Below are positions 24,337-34,700 of a DNA stretch of 64,000 nt, in pieces; the stretch's first letter is position 1, and each line of letters starts with the position of its first letter. The position numbers were made by a program, and so were the translations under genes. The notes under the pieces are model-generated. The model did not search any database, had not been told where the DNA came from, and worked only from the letters and a program-made list of their open reading frames with translations. Source of the DNA: Nocardioides thalensis (GTDB taxonomy: Bacteria; Actinomycetota; Actinomycetes; Propionibacteriales; Nocardioidaceae). Location of the stretch: contig NZ_JACCFP010000001.1 in the NCBI RefSeq assembly GCF_013410655.1, positions 2,813,501-2,877,500 on the forward strand, read 5' to 3'.

Positions 24337-24963
24337 ATGAAGCCTGCTCGAGACCTGCGTCGCGTGTGCGCCGCCGCTGCGCTGCTGGCGACGGCGGCGT
24401 CGCTCGCCGCGTGCGGTGACGACGGCCCGCCGGAGCGGGCCCGACCCGCCGCCGCGGACGACCCGTCCACCAGCGCCTCCCCCGAGCCGTGTGGCGGCGA
24501 GCCACCGGCCGCCGGCACCGTGGAGGTCCCCGGCCGGGCGACGTACCGGACCGGATCCTTCGCTGCGGAGGTCGAGCTCGACGACGGCACGACCTCGTGC
24601 GTCACCTCCGAGGACGTGACGGAGAGCGGGTTCGAGTACGGGTCCTACCACGTGGAGATCGGCGCCTTCGAGGACGCGCGCTTGACGATCGACCAGCTCG
24701 ACGACGCGGGCAACGAGCTCGCGGCCGGGACGATCTCGCCCGTCGTCCGCATCGACATCGGCGGACGGACCTACCTGACGTCCTACGAGCGCGAGGAGTG
24801 CGACGTCACGCTGCTCTCCTTCACCGCCACCGAGACGGCCGGGACGTTCGTGTGCGAGGGGCTCGGCGAGTACACGGCCGACGACCCGGACTCCGACATC
24901 CTCGACGTCGTGCCCGGCGGCGCGCTCCCCCGCGCCAGCGGCTGGTGGGTGGCCGCCCGCTGA
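24337..24963 (+). CDS. Putative lipoprotein
   Basis: A 208-aa protein with a signal peptide and lipobox (SLAACG at about residues 22-27), a Pro/Ala/Ser-rich linker and a beta-rich acidic domain containing several Cys (TTSCVTSEDV, REECDVTL, TFVCEG). It is probably membrane-anchored and exported. No family is recognised. It ends 42 bp before the cobalamin adenosyltransferase gene, which has its own promoter. Confidence 0.75.
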   Translation: MKPARDLRRVCAAAALLATAASLAACGDDGPPERARPAAADDPSTSASPEPCGGEPPAAGTVEVPGRATYRTGSFAAEVELDDGTTSCVTSEDVTESGFEYGSYHVEIGAFEDARLTIDQLDDAGNELAAGTISPVVRIDIGGRTYLTSYEREECDVTLLSFTATETAGTFVCEGLGEYTADDPDSDILDVVPGGALPRASGWWVAAR

Positions 24964-24993
24964 CTCGCCGGCCGACGTGACGCGCGGTCGCCG

Positions 24994-24999
24994 TACGCT
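24994..24999 (+). promoter_or_regulatory. -10 element of a probable leaderless promoter
   Basis: TACGCT lies 6 nt before the ATG of the cobalamin adenosyltransferase gene. No Shine-Dalgarno sequence is visible, consistent with a leaderless transcript. Confidence 0.45.
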
Positions 25000-25005
25000 C
25001 GGGCC

Positions 25006-25584
25006 ATGGTCAACCTCACCCGCATCTACACGCGCACCGGCGACGCCGGCGAGACCCGGCTCGGCGACATGAGCGTCACGACGAAGACCGACTCGCGGCT
25101 CGAGGCCTACGCCGACGTCGACGAGGCCAACGCCTTCATCGGCGTCGCAGTGGCGACGGGCGGGCTCGACGACGACGTCGTCAAGGTGCTGGTGCACGTG
25201 CAGAACGACCTCTTCGACGTGGGCGCCGACCTGTGCAACCCGGTGACGGACGACCCGGAGTACCCGCCGCTGCGCGTGGAGCAGGACTACGTCGACCGGC
25301 TCGAGGCGTGGTGCGACCACTACAACGAGCAGCTGCCCAACCTGCGCTCGTTCATCCTCAACGGCGGTACGCCGGCCGCCGCCCAGCTGCACGTCGCCCG
25401 CACCGTGGTGCGCCGGGCCGAGCGCAAGGCGTGGGCGGCGTACGCCGAGCACGGCGAGGTCATGAACAAGCTGGCGATCACCTACCTCAACCGGCTCTCC
25501 GACCTGGTGTTCATCCTCGCCCGGTACGCCAACCGCGAGCACGGCGACGTGCTGTGGGTCCCGGGAGGCGAGCGGAGCAAGTGA
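25006..25584 (+). CDS. pduO: ATP:cob(I)alamin adenosyltransferase, PduO type
   Basis: A 192-aa trimeric enzyme that makes adenosylcobalamin, the cofactor of ethylmalonyl- and methylmalonyl-CoA mutases. The ATP-binding N-terminus is IYTRTGDAGETRLGD. SRLEAYADVDEANAFIG, FILNGGTPAAAQLHVART and YLNRLSDLVFILAR are the remaining conserved blocks. Length is normal for the family. Its stop overlaps the GTG of the transglycosylase gene (GTGA). It is 1.3 kb from ecm, in the opposite orientation. Confidence 0.93.
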   Translation: MVNLTRIYTRTGDAGETRLGDMSVTTKTDSRLEAYADVDEANAFIGVAVATGGLDDDVVKVLVHVQNDLFDVGADLCNPVTDDPEYPPLRVEQDYVDRLEAWCDHYNEQLPNLRSFILNGGTPAAAQLHVARTVVRRAERKAWAAYAEHGEVMNKLAITYLNRLSDLVFILARYANREHGDVLWVPGGERSK

Positions 25585-26591
25585 TCCGGGCAGCGGTCGC
25601 CGCGGTCGCCGTCCTCGCGCTGCTCTCGGGGTGCAGCGGCGAGGAGGAGCGTGCTTCGCAGCCGACGGAGGAGACGACCGGGCGGCACCGGGTCCCGGAC
25701 CCGCCGGCCGACCCGGACCCGGACAAGACCGCCCAGGTGCCCGAGCTCGATTCCCAGCCGCTGCCGAGCGCGCCACCGGTCACCGAGTCCTGGCAGGCGC
25801 CGCGGACCCCGGCCGAGCTGGCCGACCGGCTGACCCTCGCCGAGGACCTCCTCCACGACCCGGGCTCGGCTCAGCGCGTGCTCGACGCGGCGGCGTTCGA
25901 GACCCAGCTGCTCTACCGCCACCTCGCCCGGACCCCGGCCTGGGAGGAGCGGGTGCGCTCCGCGATCCCCGCCCGCTACCGCGCGTCGCTCGGCGACCAC
26001 CTGACCGCGCGGCGCTCGCTGCGCAGCGTGCTGACCGAGCTGTCCGACACCGTGCCGGCGTGGCGGATCGTGCCCCCGGAGCCCACCCAGGAGCTGGAGC
26101 GCTACTACCGCGACGGCGAGGAGGAGTTCGGCGTGCCGTGGGAGGTGCTGGCCGCGGTCAACTTCGTCGAGACCGGGTTCGGCAAGATCCGCGGAACGTC
26201 GGTCGCCGGGGCGCAGGGACCGATGCAGTTCATGCCCGAGACCTGGGCGGCGTACGGCGAGGGCGACGTCAACGACCCCCGCGACGCGATCCTCGGCGCC
26301 GCGCGCTACCTCGCGTCCAACGGCGGCGGCACCGGCGACCCGGCGGACCTGGAGAACGCGCTCCACCGCTACAACAACCACTCGGGCTACGTGCAGGGGA
26401 TCCTCGCCTACGCGCGCATCATCGAGCGCGACCCCGCCGCCCTCGACGGGCTGGTGCGGTGGCAGATCATGTACCTCTCCGAGATCGGCGACCTGTGGCT
26501 GCCGGTCGGCTACGAGTCGCAGGAGTCCATCCCGGCGCGGCGGTACGCGGAGGAGCACCCCGAGCGGCACCTCGGCACGATCACGAACTGA
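25581..26591 (+). CDS. Lytic murein transglycosylase lipoprotein
   Basis: A 336-aa protein with a signal peptide and lipobox (LALLSGCS), a Pro-rich linker and a C-terminal SLT domain. The catalytic Glu lies in AAVNFVETGFGKI, followed by GAQGPMQFMPETWAAYG and ALHRYNNHSGYV, the usual soluble transglycosylase motifs. It cleaves peptidoglycan glycan strands from the outer face of the membrane. The GTG start overlaps the preceding stop codon. It converges on the SARP regulator, three bases apart. Confidence 0.87.
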   Translation: MIRAAVAAVAVLALLSGCSGEEERASQPTEETTGRHRVPDPPADPDPDKTAQVPELDSQPLPSAPPVTESWQAPRTPAELADRLTLAEDLLHDPGSAQRVLDAAAFETQLLYRHLARTPAWEERVRSAIPARYRASLGDHLTARRSLRSVLTELSDTVPAWRIVPPEPTQELERYYRDGEEEFGVPWEVLAAVNFVETGFGKIRGTSVAGAQGPMQFMPETWAAYGEGDVNDPRDAILGAARYLASNGGGTGDPADLENALHRYNNHSGYVQGILAYARIIERDPAALDGLVRWQIMYLSEIGDLWLPVGYESQESIPARRYAEEHPERHLGTITN

Positions 26592-26594
26592 CCG

Positions 26595-29500
26595 CTAGAA
26601 GTCGTACGCCGTCCGCATCCCCGCGAGCCACGAGCTGACCGCGCCGAGCCCCCACGCGTCCGCCTGCGCCGCGGCCGCGTCGGCGTGCGCCGCGGCGTCG
26701 TCCGCCCGCTCCTGTGCCCGTGCGGCGAGCGCCAGGTAGGCGTCGACCGGCGCCATCACGATCGCGCCGCCGACGGTGCAGGGGCGGCCGGCGAAGCCAG
26801 CGAGGTAGCCCTCGGCCCGCGCAGCCAGGGCGGTGTCGCCGAGGTACAGCGCGGCCTCCGCGGCGTGGCTCCAGGCGAGCAGGCTCAGCTGGTTCTCCTC
26901 CTCCGGCGGCCAGCCGAGGTCGTCGAGCACCCGGCGGGCGCCGTCCTGGTCGCCGGACCGCCACCGGTAGACGGCGTCGCTCGTCTGGAACGGCCAGTCG
27001 TGCTTCAGCAGCTGGTCGATCACCGGCAGCGCCTCGGCGGGCCGGTCGCGCCAGTAGGAGCTGACCAGCTGGGTGGCGGCGAACGCCTCGTCGGTCGACT
27101 CGTGGTCCATCCGCACGCCGAGGTCGGCGATCCGCTCGAGCGCCCGGTCGAGGTCGTCGAAGCGGCCGGCGGCCGCGGCCCACACCGCCTCCAGCCCGGT
27201 GAGCATGAGGTCGCCGTACGCGATCCGCAGCCGCTCGACGAGCACCCGGGTGCGGGCGACCTGGGCGGTCATCTCCTCGACGCGGCCGAGGTCACCCAGC
27301 ACCATCGCGCGGAGGACGCCGGACACGACCGCCGACCGCTGGTCGCCGGTGGCCTCGGCGAGCTCGAGCGCATAGCTGCTCCAGGAGAGCCGGTCGGGAG
27401 CGCTGGTCGGGCTCCACATCGAGATGAACGAGAGCTGGTTGGCCGTGATCACCAGCGCCGGGTCGCCGAGCCGCAGTGCCATCGCGCGGCCCTCCTCGGC
27501 GAGAGCGACGGCGTCGTCGGACCGCGCCAGGTCGGTGGCCGGCGACGCGTCGGGATCGGGGATCTCCCCGTCCCCCGAGAGCTCCAGGGCGAGCCCGAGC
27601 AGGGTGCGGCAGCGCAGCTCGCCGTCGCCGGGAGGCAGCCGCTCGAGGCTGCCGCGCATGGCAGCGATGACCAGGCCGTTCTCCTCGAACGCCGGAGCCG
27701 TGCGCCACAGCACGCCGGTGGACGGTGCGAGCGCGGCCCGAGCGACCCGCTCCGGGTCGCGCAGCTCCTTGCCGATCCGGATCGCCTCCTCGACCACCGA
27801 CACCAGGTGCTGGATCCGCACCGCCCACTTGTCGGCCTCCGCGAGCTCCATCAGGACGGCGTAGCGGTCCTCCAGCGTGGCCTCGGGGTCGTGGTCCATG
27901 CTCGCCAGCGCACCGGACAGCAGGTCGGCCGCCTGGCCGTGGTCGTAGAGGCGCGCGGCGACGCCGGCGGCGTCGCGCGCGGCGCGCCAGGCGAGCGCCG
28001 CGTGCGCCGGGCCGGCCTCGAGCCAGTGGTGGGCGGCCTCGGTCTCCCGTCCGACCGCGGTGAGCGCGTCGGCGACGCGCGCGTGCACCCGCGCGACCCG
28101 GCTGGCGCCGACCGCCGCGCGCAGCCGGTCGCGCACGAGGGCGTGGGTGAACAGGTAGTGGTCGACACCGTCCTCCCGCACCAGGCCGGCGGCCACGGCG
28201 GGGTCGACCACGTCGAGCGCGTCGTCCTCGTCGAGACGCGCTGCCCGCGCGAGGGTGGCGAGGTCGAAGCGACGGCCGATGACGGCGGCGGTGCGCAGAG
28301 CGGCGATCGTGTCGTCCGGCAGCCGGCCGATCCGCCGGTCGAGCACGTCGCCGACGGCTGCCGGAAGCACGCCGTGGGCGAGGTCGACGCCACCACCGCG
28401 CTCGGCGGAGAGCCGCGCCAGCTCCACGACGAAGAACGGGTTGCCGTCGGTGCGCGCGACCAGCGCGCGGGTGTCCCCCTCGGGCTCGCGGCCGGACACG
28501 GCCGCGAACACCGTGCGTACGTCGCGCTCGGGCAGACCGTGGAGGTCGACCCGTACGGCGTGCCGGCGGGCGAGAGCCTCCGCGACGTCGGCCAGGGTCC
28601 CGGTCGGGGGCGGGTGGAGCCGCCACGTGCCCGCGACCAGCACGGGCTCGTGAGCCGCCTCGACGAGCAGCCGGAGCACCCGCAGGCTCGCGTGGTCGGC
28701 CCAGTGCAGGTCCTCGAGCAGCAGCACCGTCGGACCCTGCCGCGCGGCGTCGCGGACGACCGAGGTGACCGCCTCCCAGAGCCGGAACCGGCCGTCCTCG
28801 TCGGCGCCACCGGAGCCACCGGGACCACCGGGCCCGCCGGCCGCGTCGACGAGGGTCATCAGGTCGGTGCCGAGCGCGTCGAGCACGGCCTTCCACGGCC
28901 ACAGAGACGGAGCGCCCTCGTCCTGCGAGCACCGGCCCACCAGGACCCGGAAGCCGCGGCGCCGGGCCTGGACGAGCAGCTCGGCGGCGAGCCGGGACTT
29001 CCCGATGCCGGGCTCGCCGGTCAGCGCGGCGAACGACGTGCGGCCGTCGGCCACGTCGTCGAGCGCACCGGTGAGCGCCGCCAGCTCGGCGTCGCGACCG
29101 ATCATCGGCCACGGGGCGACCGGGGCCTCGGCGTCCGGGCGGCGGGGCCGCGGCGGCTCCGACGATGCGGGCTCCGCCACCGGCGCCGGCGGCGCCGTAC
29201 GGACCGGGCCGGAGGCGGGCGCGGCCCACACCAGCCGCTCGTCCTGCCGGAGCACGGCGGCCTGGAGGTCGCGGAGCTCGGCGGAGGGGTCGATACCGAG
29301 CTCCTCGTCGAGCACCCGGCGTACCTGGCCGAGCACGTCGAGGGCGTCGGCCTGGCGGCCCGCGCGGGCGAGCGCGACCGCCCGCAGCGCCCACAGCCGC
29401 TCGCGGAGCGGATGCGCCGACGTGAGCGCCTCGAGGTCCGCCGCGACGGTCGCGTGGTCGCCGAGCGCGAGGCCGGCGGCGGCGCGGTCCTCGAACGCGA

Positions 29501-30041
29501 CCAGCCGCAGGCCCTCCAGCCGGGTGCGCTCGTTGGCCGCGGCGTCGACGTCGCCGAGGTCGGCGTACGGCGTGCCGCGCCAGCTCTCGAGGGCGGCGTC
29601 GATCGTCGCGCGCTGCCTGTCGATCTCGTCCCTGGGCAGCTCGTGGGGTCCCCAGACCGGCAGCGCCTGGAGCGCCTTGTGGGCCCGCGACACCGCCTGC
29701 TCGAACCGGTGCGCGTCCACCTGGTCGTCCGGGACCTTGAGCGCGTAGCCCGGGGCCGCGGTGACCAGGATCGTCGCCGGCGTGCGCGGAGCGCGGTCGG
29801 GCTCGACCACCCGCCGCAGCTGGGAGACGTAGGCCTGGAGCGTGCCCGTGACGCCGGGTGGCGCGTCGTCGCCCCAGAGGTGGTCGATGATCCCGTCGAC
29901 CGACACCGGGCGGCCGCGGGCGAGCACGAGCGACGCCAGCAGCGCGCGCTGCTTGGGAGCGCCCAGGTCCAGAGCCGTCGTATCACGGCGGACCTCGAGC
30001 GCTCCGAGCACAGAGACCTCGAGGTGTGCGGGCGGCGGCAC
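26595..30041 (-). CDS. SARP-type transcriptional activator with AAA-ATPase and TPR-like region
   Basis: A 1148-aa AfsR-like regulator. Residues 1-100 form an OmpR-like winged helix (LEVSVLGALEVRRD, VSQLRRVVEPDR). About 107-268 is the bacterial transcriptional activation domain (BTAD). The ATPase domain has Walker A TGEPGIGKSR at 341-350 and Walker B VLLLEDLHWAD near 443. The remaining 600 residues are helical, TPR-like. A GGPGGPGGSGG linker lies inside the ATPase region. The divergent FAD oxidase gene and four 11-bp-spaced heptamers in between suggest local control and autoregulation. The GTG start fits the winged-helix N-terminus. Confidence 0.9.
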   Translation of the reverse strand: MPPPAHLEVSVLGALEVRRDTTALDLGAPKQRALLASLVLARGRPVSVDGIIDHLWGDDAPPGVTGTLQAYVSQLRRVVEPDRAPRTPATILVTAAPGYALKVPDDQVDAHRFEQAVSRAHKALQALPVWGPHELPRDEIDRQRATIDAALESWRGTPYADLGDVDAAANERTRLEGLRLVAFEDRAAAGLALGDHATVAADLEALTSAHPLRERLWALRAVALARAGRQADALDVLGQVRRVLDEELGIDPSAELRDLQAAVLRQDERLVWAAPASGPVRTAPPAPVAEPASSEPPRPRRPDAEAPVAPWPMIGRDAELAALTGALDDVADGRTSFAALTGEPGIGKSRLAAELLVQARRRGFRVLVGRCSQDEGAPSLWPWKAVLDALGTDLMTLVDAAGGPGGPGGSGGADEDGRFRLWEAVTSVVRDAARQGPTVLLLEDLHWADHASLRVLRLLVEAAHEPVLVAGTWRLHPPPTGTLADVAEALARRHAVRVDLHGLPERDVRTVFAAVSGREPEGDTRALVARTDGNPFFVVELARLSAERGGGVDLAHGVLPAAVGDVLDRRIGRLPDDTIAALRTAAVIGRRFDLATLARAARLDEDDALDVVDPAVAAGLVREDGVDHYLFTHALVRDRLRAAVGASRVARVHARVADALTAVGRETEAAHHWLEAGPAHAALAWRAARDAAGVAARLYDHGQAADLLSGALASMDHDPEATLEDRYAVLMELAEADKWAVRIQHLVSVVEEAIRIGKELRDPERVARAALAPSTGVLWRTAPAFEENGLVIAAMRGSLERLPPGDGELRCRTLLGLALELSGDGEIPDPDASPATDLARSDDAVALAEEGRAMALRLGDPALVITANQLSFISMWSPTSAPDRLSWSSYALELAEATGDQRSAVVSGVLRAMVLGDLGRVEEMTAQVARTRVLVERLRIAYGDLMLTGLEAVWAAAAGRFDDLDRALERIADLGVRMDHESTDEAFAATQLVSSYWRDRPAEALPVIDQLLKHDWPFQTSDAVYRWRSGDQDGARRVLDDLGWPPEEENQLSLLAWSHAAEAALYLGDTALAARAEGYLAGFAGRPCTVGGAIVMAPVDAYLALAARAQERADDAAAHADAAAAQADAWGLGAVSSWLAGMRTAYDF

Positions 30042-30100
30042 GTCCGCAGCATAGGGACGCGCGGGCGCCGTACGGGCCGCTTTGCGTCATTCGCCGACGG

Positions 30101-30140
30101 CCCCAGTCGGGCCCCAAGTGAACCCCAAGTCGGCCCCAAG
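30101..30140. promoter_or_regulatory. Four direct heptamer repeats, 11-bp phasing (SARP operator)
   Basis: CCCCAGT at 30101 and CCCCAAG at 30112, 30123 and 30134 are spaced exactly 11 bp apart, the arrangement bound by SARP activators on one DNA face. On the minus strand the array ends 8 bp before GAATGA, a possible -10 for the SARP gene. On the plus strand it lies about 57 bp before the FAD oxidase ATG. Confidence 0.7.
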
Positions 30141-30197
30141 CGGTCCCGGGCACCTTCGGTCCATCGCACCACCAACCCTCCGACCGAAGGAACCCCG

Positions 30198-31637
30198 ATG
30201 AGCATCGACAACGACCTGGACCTGACCACCGGCACCACCGACCCCCTCGCCGCCGGCCACGCCCTCCGCGGCCTGCTCGGCGACCGTGTCGTCCTCCCCG
30301 GCGACGAGCAGTACGACGCCGCCCGGGTCGCGTGGAACCTCGCCGTCGACCAGCGTCCGGCCGCCGTGGCCGTACCGCGCTCGGCCGCCGAGGTGGCCAC
30401 CATCGTCCGGATGGCGGCGGAGACCGGCCTCCGGGTCGCGCCGCAGAGCACCGGCCACAACGCGGGTCCGCTCGCCGCGCAGGGCCTCGACGACGTCGTG
30501 ATCGTCCGGATGTCCGAGATGACGATGGCGATCGCCGACCCCACCCGCGGGATCGTCCGCGTCGAGGGCGGCACCCTGTGGGAGCCCGCCGTCGACGCCG
30601 CGGCCGCGCACGGGAAGGCGGTGCTGCACGGCTCCTCCCCCGACGTCGGCATCGCCGGCTACTCGCTGGGCGGCGGCATCGGCTGGTACGCCCGCAAGCT
30701 CGGCCTCGCCACCAACAGCCTCACCGCCGTGGAGATCGTCGTCGCCGACGGCACCCTGGTGCGGGCCGACGCCAGCCACAACGCCGAGCTGTTCTGGGCG
30801 CTGCGGGGAGGAGGTGGGAACTTCGGCGTGGTGACCGCGCTCGAGTTCCGGATGTACGACATCCCCACCGCCTACGCCGGGATGATGCTGTGGGGACCCG
30901 AGCACATCGAGAAGGTGCTGCGCGAGTGGGCCGCCTGGGCGCCGGGCGCCCCCGACGAGATCACCACCGCGTTCCGGGTGCTGCGGATGCCGCCGCTGCC
31001 GGAGATCCCCGAGTTCCTCGCCGGCCGGACCGTGGCCGTCATCGACGGCGCCGTGCTCGGCTCCGACGAGGACGGCGCGGAGATCCTCGCCGGCCTGCGT
31101 GCCCTCCGGCCCGAGCTCGACACGTTCGGCCGGGTGCCCGCCAAGAGCCTGGTCCGGCTGCACATGGACCCCGAGGGCGGCATGCCCGGCGTGTCCGACT
31201 CCGCGATGCTCGAGGGCCTGCCCGACGGCGCGATCGACACGTTCCTCCAGCACGCCGGTCCCGGCGTCGAGACGCCGCTCGCGATCGCCGAGCTCCGGCA
31301 GCTCGGCGGCGCGCTGGGTCGCGCGCACGAGGGAGGCGGCGTGTTGTCGAGCCTGGACGCGCAGTTCGGCGCGTTCCAGGCCGGCATGGCCATGACGCCC
31401 GAGATGGGCGCCGCGGTGCACGGCGCGGCCACCGCCCTCACCGGCGCGCTGGCGCCGTACTCCACCGGCGCTGCCTACCTGAACTTCGCCGAGAACCCGA
31501 TCGACGCACGACGGGGCTACCGGCCCGAGGCGTGGCGCCAGCTCGCCGGGGTGCGCTCGGCCGTCGACCCGCACGGGCTGTTCGTCGCCAACCACCGGGT
31601 GCCGCGGCTCTTCGAGGACGGGCAGCCCACGACATGA
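30198..31637 (+). CDS. FAD-linked oxidase (berberine bridge/6-hydroxynicotine oxidase type)
   Basis: A 479-aa protein with a PCMH FAD-binding domain: VAPQSTGHNAG carries the His often covalently linked to FAD, and GIAGYSLGGGIGWYARKLG is the second FAD motif. The C-terminal BBE segment ends with the typical YLNF motif (AAYLNFAEN) and DPHGLFVANHRV. Relatives oxidise alkaloids, sugars or polyketides. The second flavin-linking Cys is not obvious. The ATG follows GAAGGAACCCCG. It is probably the target of the divergent SARP regulator. Confidence 0.87.
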   Translation: MSIDNDLDLTTGTTDPLAAGHALRGLLGDRVVLPGDEQYDAARVAWNLAVDQRPAAVAVPRSAAEVATIVRMAAETGLRVAPQSTGHNAGPLAAQGLDDVVIVRMSEMTMAIADPTRGIVRVEGGTLWEPAVDAAAAHGKAVLHGSSPDVGIAGYSLGGGIGWYARKLGLATNSLTAVEIVVADGTLVRADASHNAELFWALRGGGGNFGVVTALEFRMYDIPTAYAGMMLWGPEHIEKVLREWAAWAPGAPDEITTAFRVLRMPPLPEIPEFLAGRTVAVIDGAVLGSDEDGAEILAGLRALRPELDTFGRVPAKSLVRLHMDPEGGMPGVSDSAMLEGLPDGAIDTFLQHAGPGVETPLAIAELRQLGGALGRAHEGGGVLSSLDAQFGAFQAGMAMTPEMGAAVHGAATALTGALAPYSTGAAYLNFAENPIDARRGYRPEAWRQLAGVRSAVDPHGLFVANHRVPRLFEDGQPTT

Positions 31638-31657
31638 GACCCATCGGAGCTGCCACC

Positions 31658-31684
31658 AGGAACACCAAGAACACCAGGAACACC
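31658..31684. repeat. Three 9-bp tandem repeats
   Basis: AGGAACACC, AAGAACACC and AGGAACACC follow each other directly, 20 bp after the FAD oxidase stop. They are too short to assign a role. Confidence 0.6.
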
Positions 31685-31771
31685 GTCGGCAACGTCCGCT
31701 GACACAGGTCGCGACAGGGCTGTGGATGACCCCCCGGCCCTGTCGCACGTGCGTGGAACGATGGCAGTGCG

Positions 31772-34700
31772 ATGGACGTGCTGGCCGCGATGACCGACGA
31801 GTTCCTCGAGGACTACTTCAGCCTCGAGACGCTCGAGCGCGCCGCCGACTACCGCGACCGGCTCGACGGGCCGCCCCACATCAGCAGCCTCTCCGCCGGC
31901 GCGGTCACCGCCACCGCCGACGTGATCGGCACCCGTCCCGCGCCCTACCACGTGCAGCTGCACGCCGAGGTCGGCCGGGCGACGGCACCGGGGCGTACGG
32001 CGCCCAAGGGCTGGCTGTTCACGCTGTGCACCTGCCCGGTGCGCACGATGTGCAAGCACGGCGCCGCCGTGGCGATGTCGATCCGCGCCGGCCACGCGCC
32101 GACGTCCGGGTCGAGCGACTGGGAGCGCCGGCTGGGCTCGCTCGTCGACGACCTCGCCACCCAGGAGCGGGCAGCGGAGGCGCCCCTCCCGCTCGCGCTC
32201 CAGGTGAGCCTCGACGAGGGCCGCGGCAGCAGCCACTACCGGTCCGGCCCCGCGATCCGGGTGCGGCCGATGCGGCCCGGAGCCCGCGACAATTGGATCA
32301 AGACCGGGGCCGAGTGGCCCGACATCCACGCCGGGCTGATCTCGCGGGCGTTCGAGCCGGCGCAGGCCGACGCGATCGGCGCGCTGCACGCGGCGCTCCA
32401 GGCCAACCGCGGCTACTACTCCACCGGCGTCTCGCCGTCGCTCGACCAGTTCGGGCCGCGGGCGGTCGACCTGCTGCGCGCGGCGGTCGACAGCGGCATC
32501 AAGATCCTGCCAGTGGCGCCGATCTCCTCCGTCGAGCTGCGACCCGATCCCGTCGCGCTCGCGGCCGACCTCACCGCCACCGAGGGCGGTGCCCGGATGC
32601 GCGTCGGCGTCGACGTCGACGGTGAGCTGCGGCGCGGGCCCGACGTGCTGGTCGTGGGCACTCCCGCGACCTCGGTCGCGCTCCTCGACCGGGCGACCGG
32701 CGGCCTCGTGCTCGCGCGGCTCTCCGGGCCGGTGCCGCGCTCGGTGCGCGAGCTCCTCGACGAGGACGCGGTCGTCGTACCCGACGACCAGCTCGACGCC
32801 TTCCGCGACCGGCTGACCACGCTGGTGCGGCAGCTGCCGCTGCGCTCGTCCGACGGGTCGGTGGTGGTCCCCGAGGCCGTCGCGCCGACGCTGCTGGTCG
32901 AGGTGGCCTGGCTGAGCTCGACCGAGGCCGACCTGACGTGGACCTGGCGCTACGGCGAGGCCCACCGCTGCGGCCTCCACAGCAGCGACCTGCTGGGCGG
33001 CCTGCGCGACCGGGCCGCGGAGCGCGAGATCAAGGCGCGGGTGCCGGCCGAGCTGCTCGGGCGCACCGAGGTGTCGGGCGGCGACGCGCTCGCGCTGGCG
33101 CTCCACGACCTGCCGTTCCTCGAGGAGCTCGACGACGTCGAGGTCGTGCAGGAGCAGCGGCCCGACTTCCGGGAGGCGACCGACGCTCCCGAGATCAGCT
33201 TCGACCTCGTCGAGCCCGACGAGGAGGCCGAGGAGCAATACACCGACTGGCTCGACCTGATGGTGACGATCAGCGTCGAGGGCGAGTCCGTGCCCCTGCC
33301 CGACGTGCTCGCCGCGCTCACCCGGGGCCACGAGTTCCTGGTGCTGTCGAGCGGGCTCTACATCTCCACCGACCGGCCCGAGTTCGACCGGCTGCGCGAG
33401 GTCGTCGAGGCCGCGGGCGAGCTGCGCGAGGTCGACGGCGAACGCATCGGCGTCGGCAAGCACGACCTCGGGGTCTGGGCCCAGCTCGCCGAGACCGGCA
33501 TCGTCGACGCGCAGGCGGCGGCGTGGGTACGCCGGGCCGAGGCCCTGCGCGACCTCGACGCGCTGCCCGACCGCGAGCCGGTCGGGCTGACCACCGAGCT
33601 GCGGTCCTACCAGCGGTCGGGGTTCTCGTGGCTGGCGTTCCTCTACGACCACGGGCTCGGCGGCATCCTGGCCGACGACATGGGCCTGGGCAAGACGCTC
33701 CAGGTGCTGGCGCTGATGGCCTACGCCAAGCAGAAGGACGACGAGGCGTCCGCCCTCCCCTTCCTCGTCGTCGCCCCGACCTCCGTGGTCTCGGCGTGGG
33801 CGCAGGAGGCCGAGCGGCACGCGCCCGGGCTCCGGGTCGGCGTGGTCCAGCGCGGCACCGACGACGTGGCCGCGATCGCCGCGGAGTCCGACCTCGTGGT
33901 CACCACCTACACGCTGCTCCGCATCGGCCAGGCCGACTACGCGTCGGTGCGGTGGGCAGGACTGGTGCTCGACGAGGCCCAGCAGGTCAAGAACCACAAC
34001 AGCAAGACCTACGGTGCCGCGCGCCTCGTGGCCGCGCCGTTCCGGCTCGCGGTGACCGGCACCCCGTTCGAGAACCGCCTGATGGAGCTGTGGGCCCTGC
34101 TCTCGATCACCGTCCCGGGGCTCTACCCGTGGCCGCAGAAGTTCAACGAGATCGTGGTCCGCCCGATCGAGAAGGGCGGCGACCAGCAGGCGCTCGACCG
34201 GTTCCGCCGGCGCATCCGGCCGTTCCTGCTGCGCCGTACCAAAGAGCTCGTCGCCGACGACCTGCCGCCCAAGCAGGAGCAGGAGCTCGACGTCGTCCTC
34301 GGCCCCAAGCACCGCAAGCTCTACGACACCCACCTCGCGAAGGAGCGCCAGCGCATCCTCGGCCTCGTCGACGACTTCGACCGCAACCGGGTGGCGATCT
34401 TCAGCGCGCTCACCCGCCTGCGCCAGCTGGCGCTCGATCCCGCGCTCATCGACCCGGCACACGACGCCGTCGGGTCGGCCAAGCTCGACCTGCTCGTCGA
34501 CCACCTGCAGGAGATCGCCGAGGAGGGCCACAAGGCGCTGGTGTTCAGCCAGTTCACCTCGTTCCTCGGCCGCGTCCGCGAGCGGCTCACGGCCGAGGGC
34601 ATCCAGACGACCTACCTCGACGGCTCCACCCGCGACCGGCCGACGGTGATCCAGCGGTTCCGCGACGGGGCGGCGCCGGTCTTCCTGATCTCGCTCAAGG

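Noticed and set aside
26685-31637. 1650-codon open frame on the plus strand running through the SARP gene
   Set aside because: Only its 3' part, from 30198, is the FAD oxidase; the rest is antisense to the SARP regulator.
31658-31684. 9-bp tandem repeats as a regulatory array
   Set aside because: Three imperfect copies just after a stop codon are too few to support a role.
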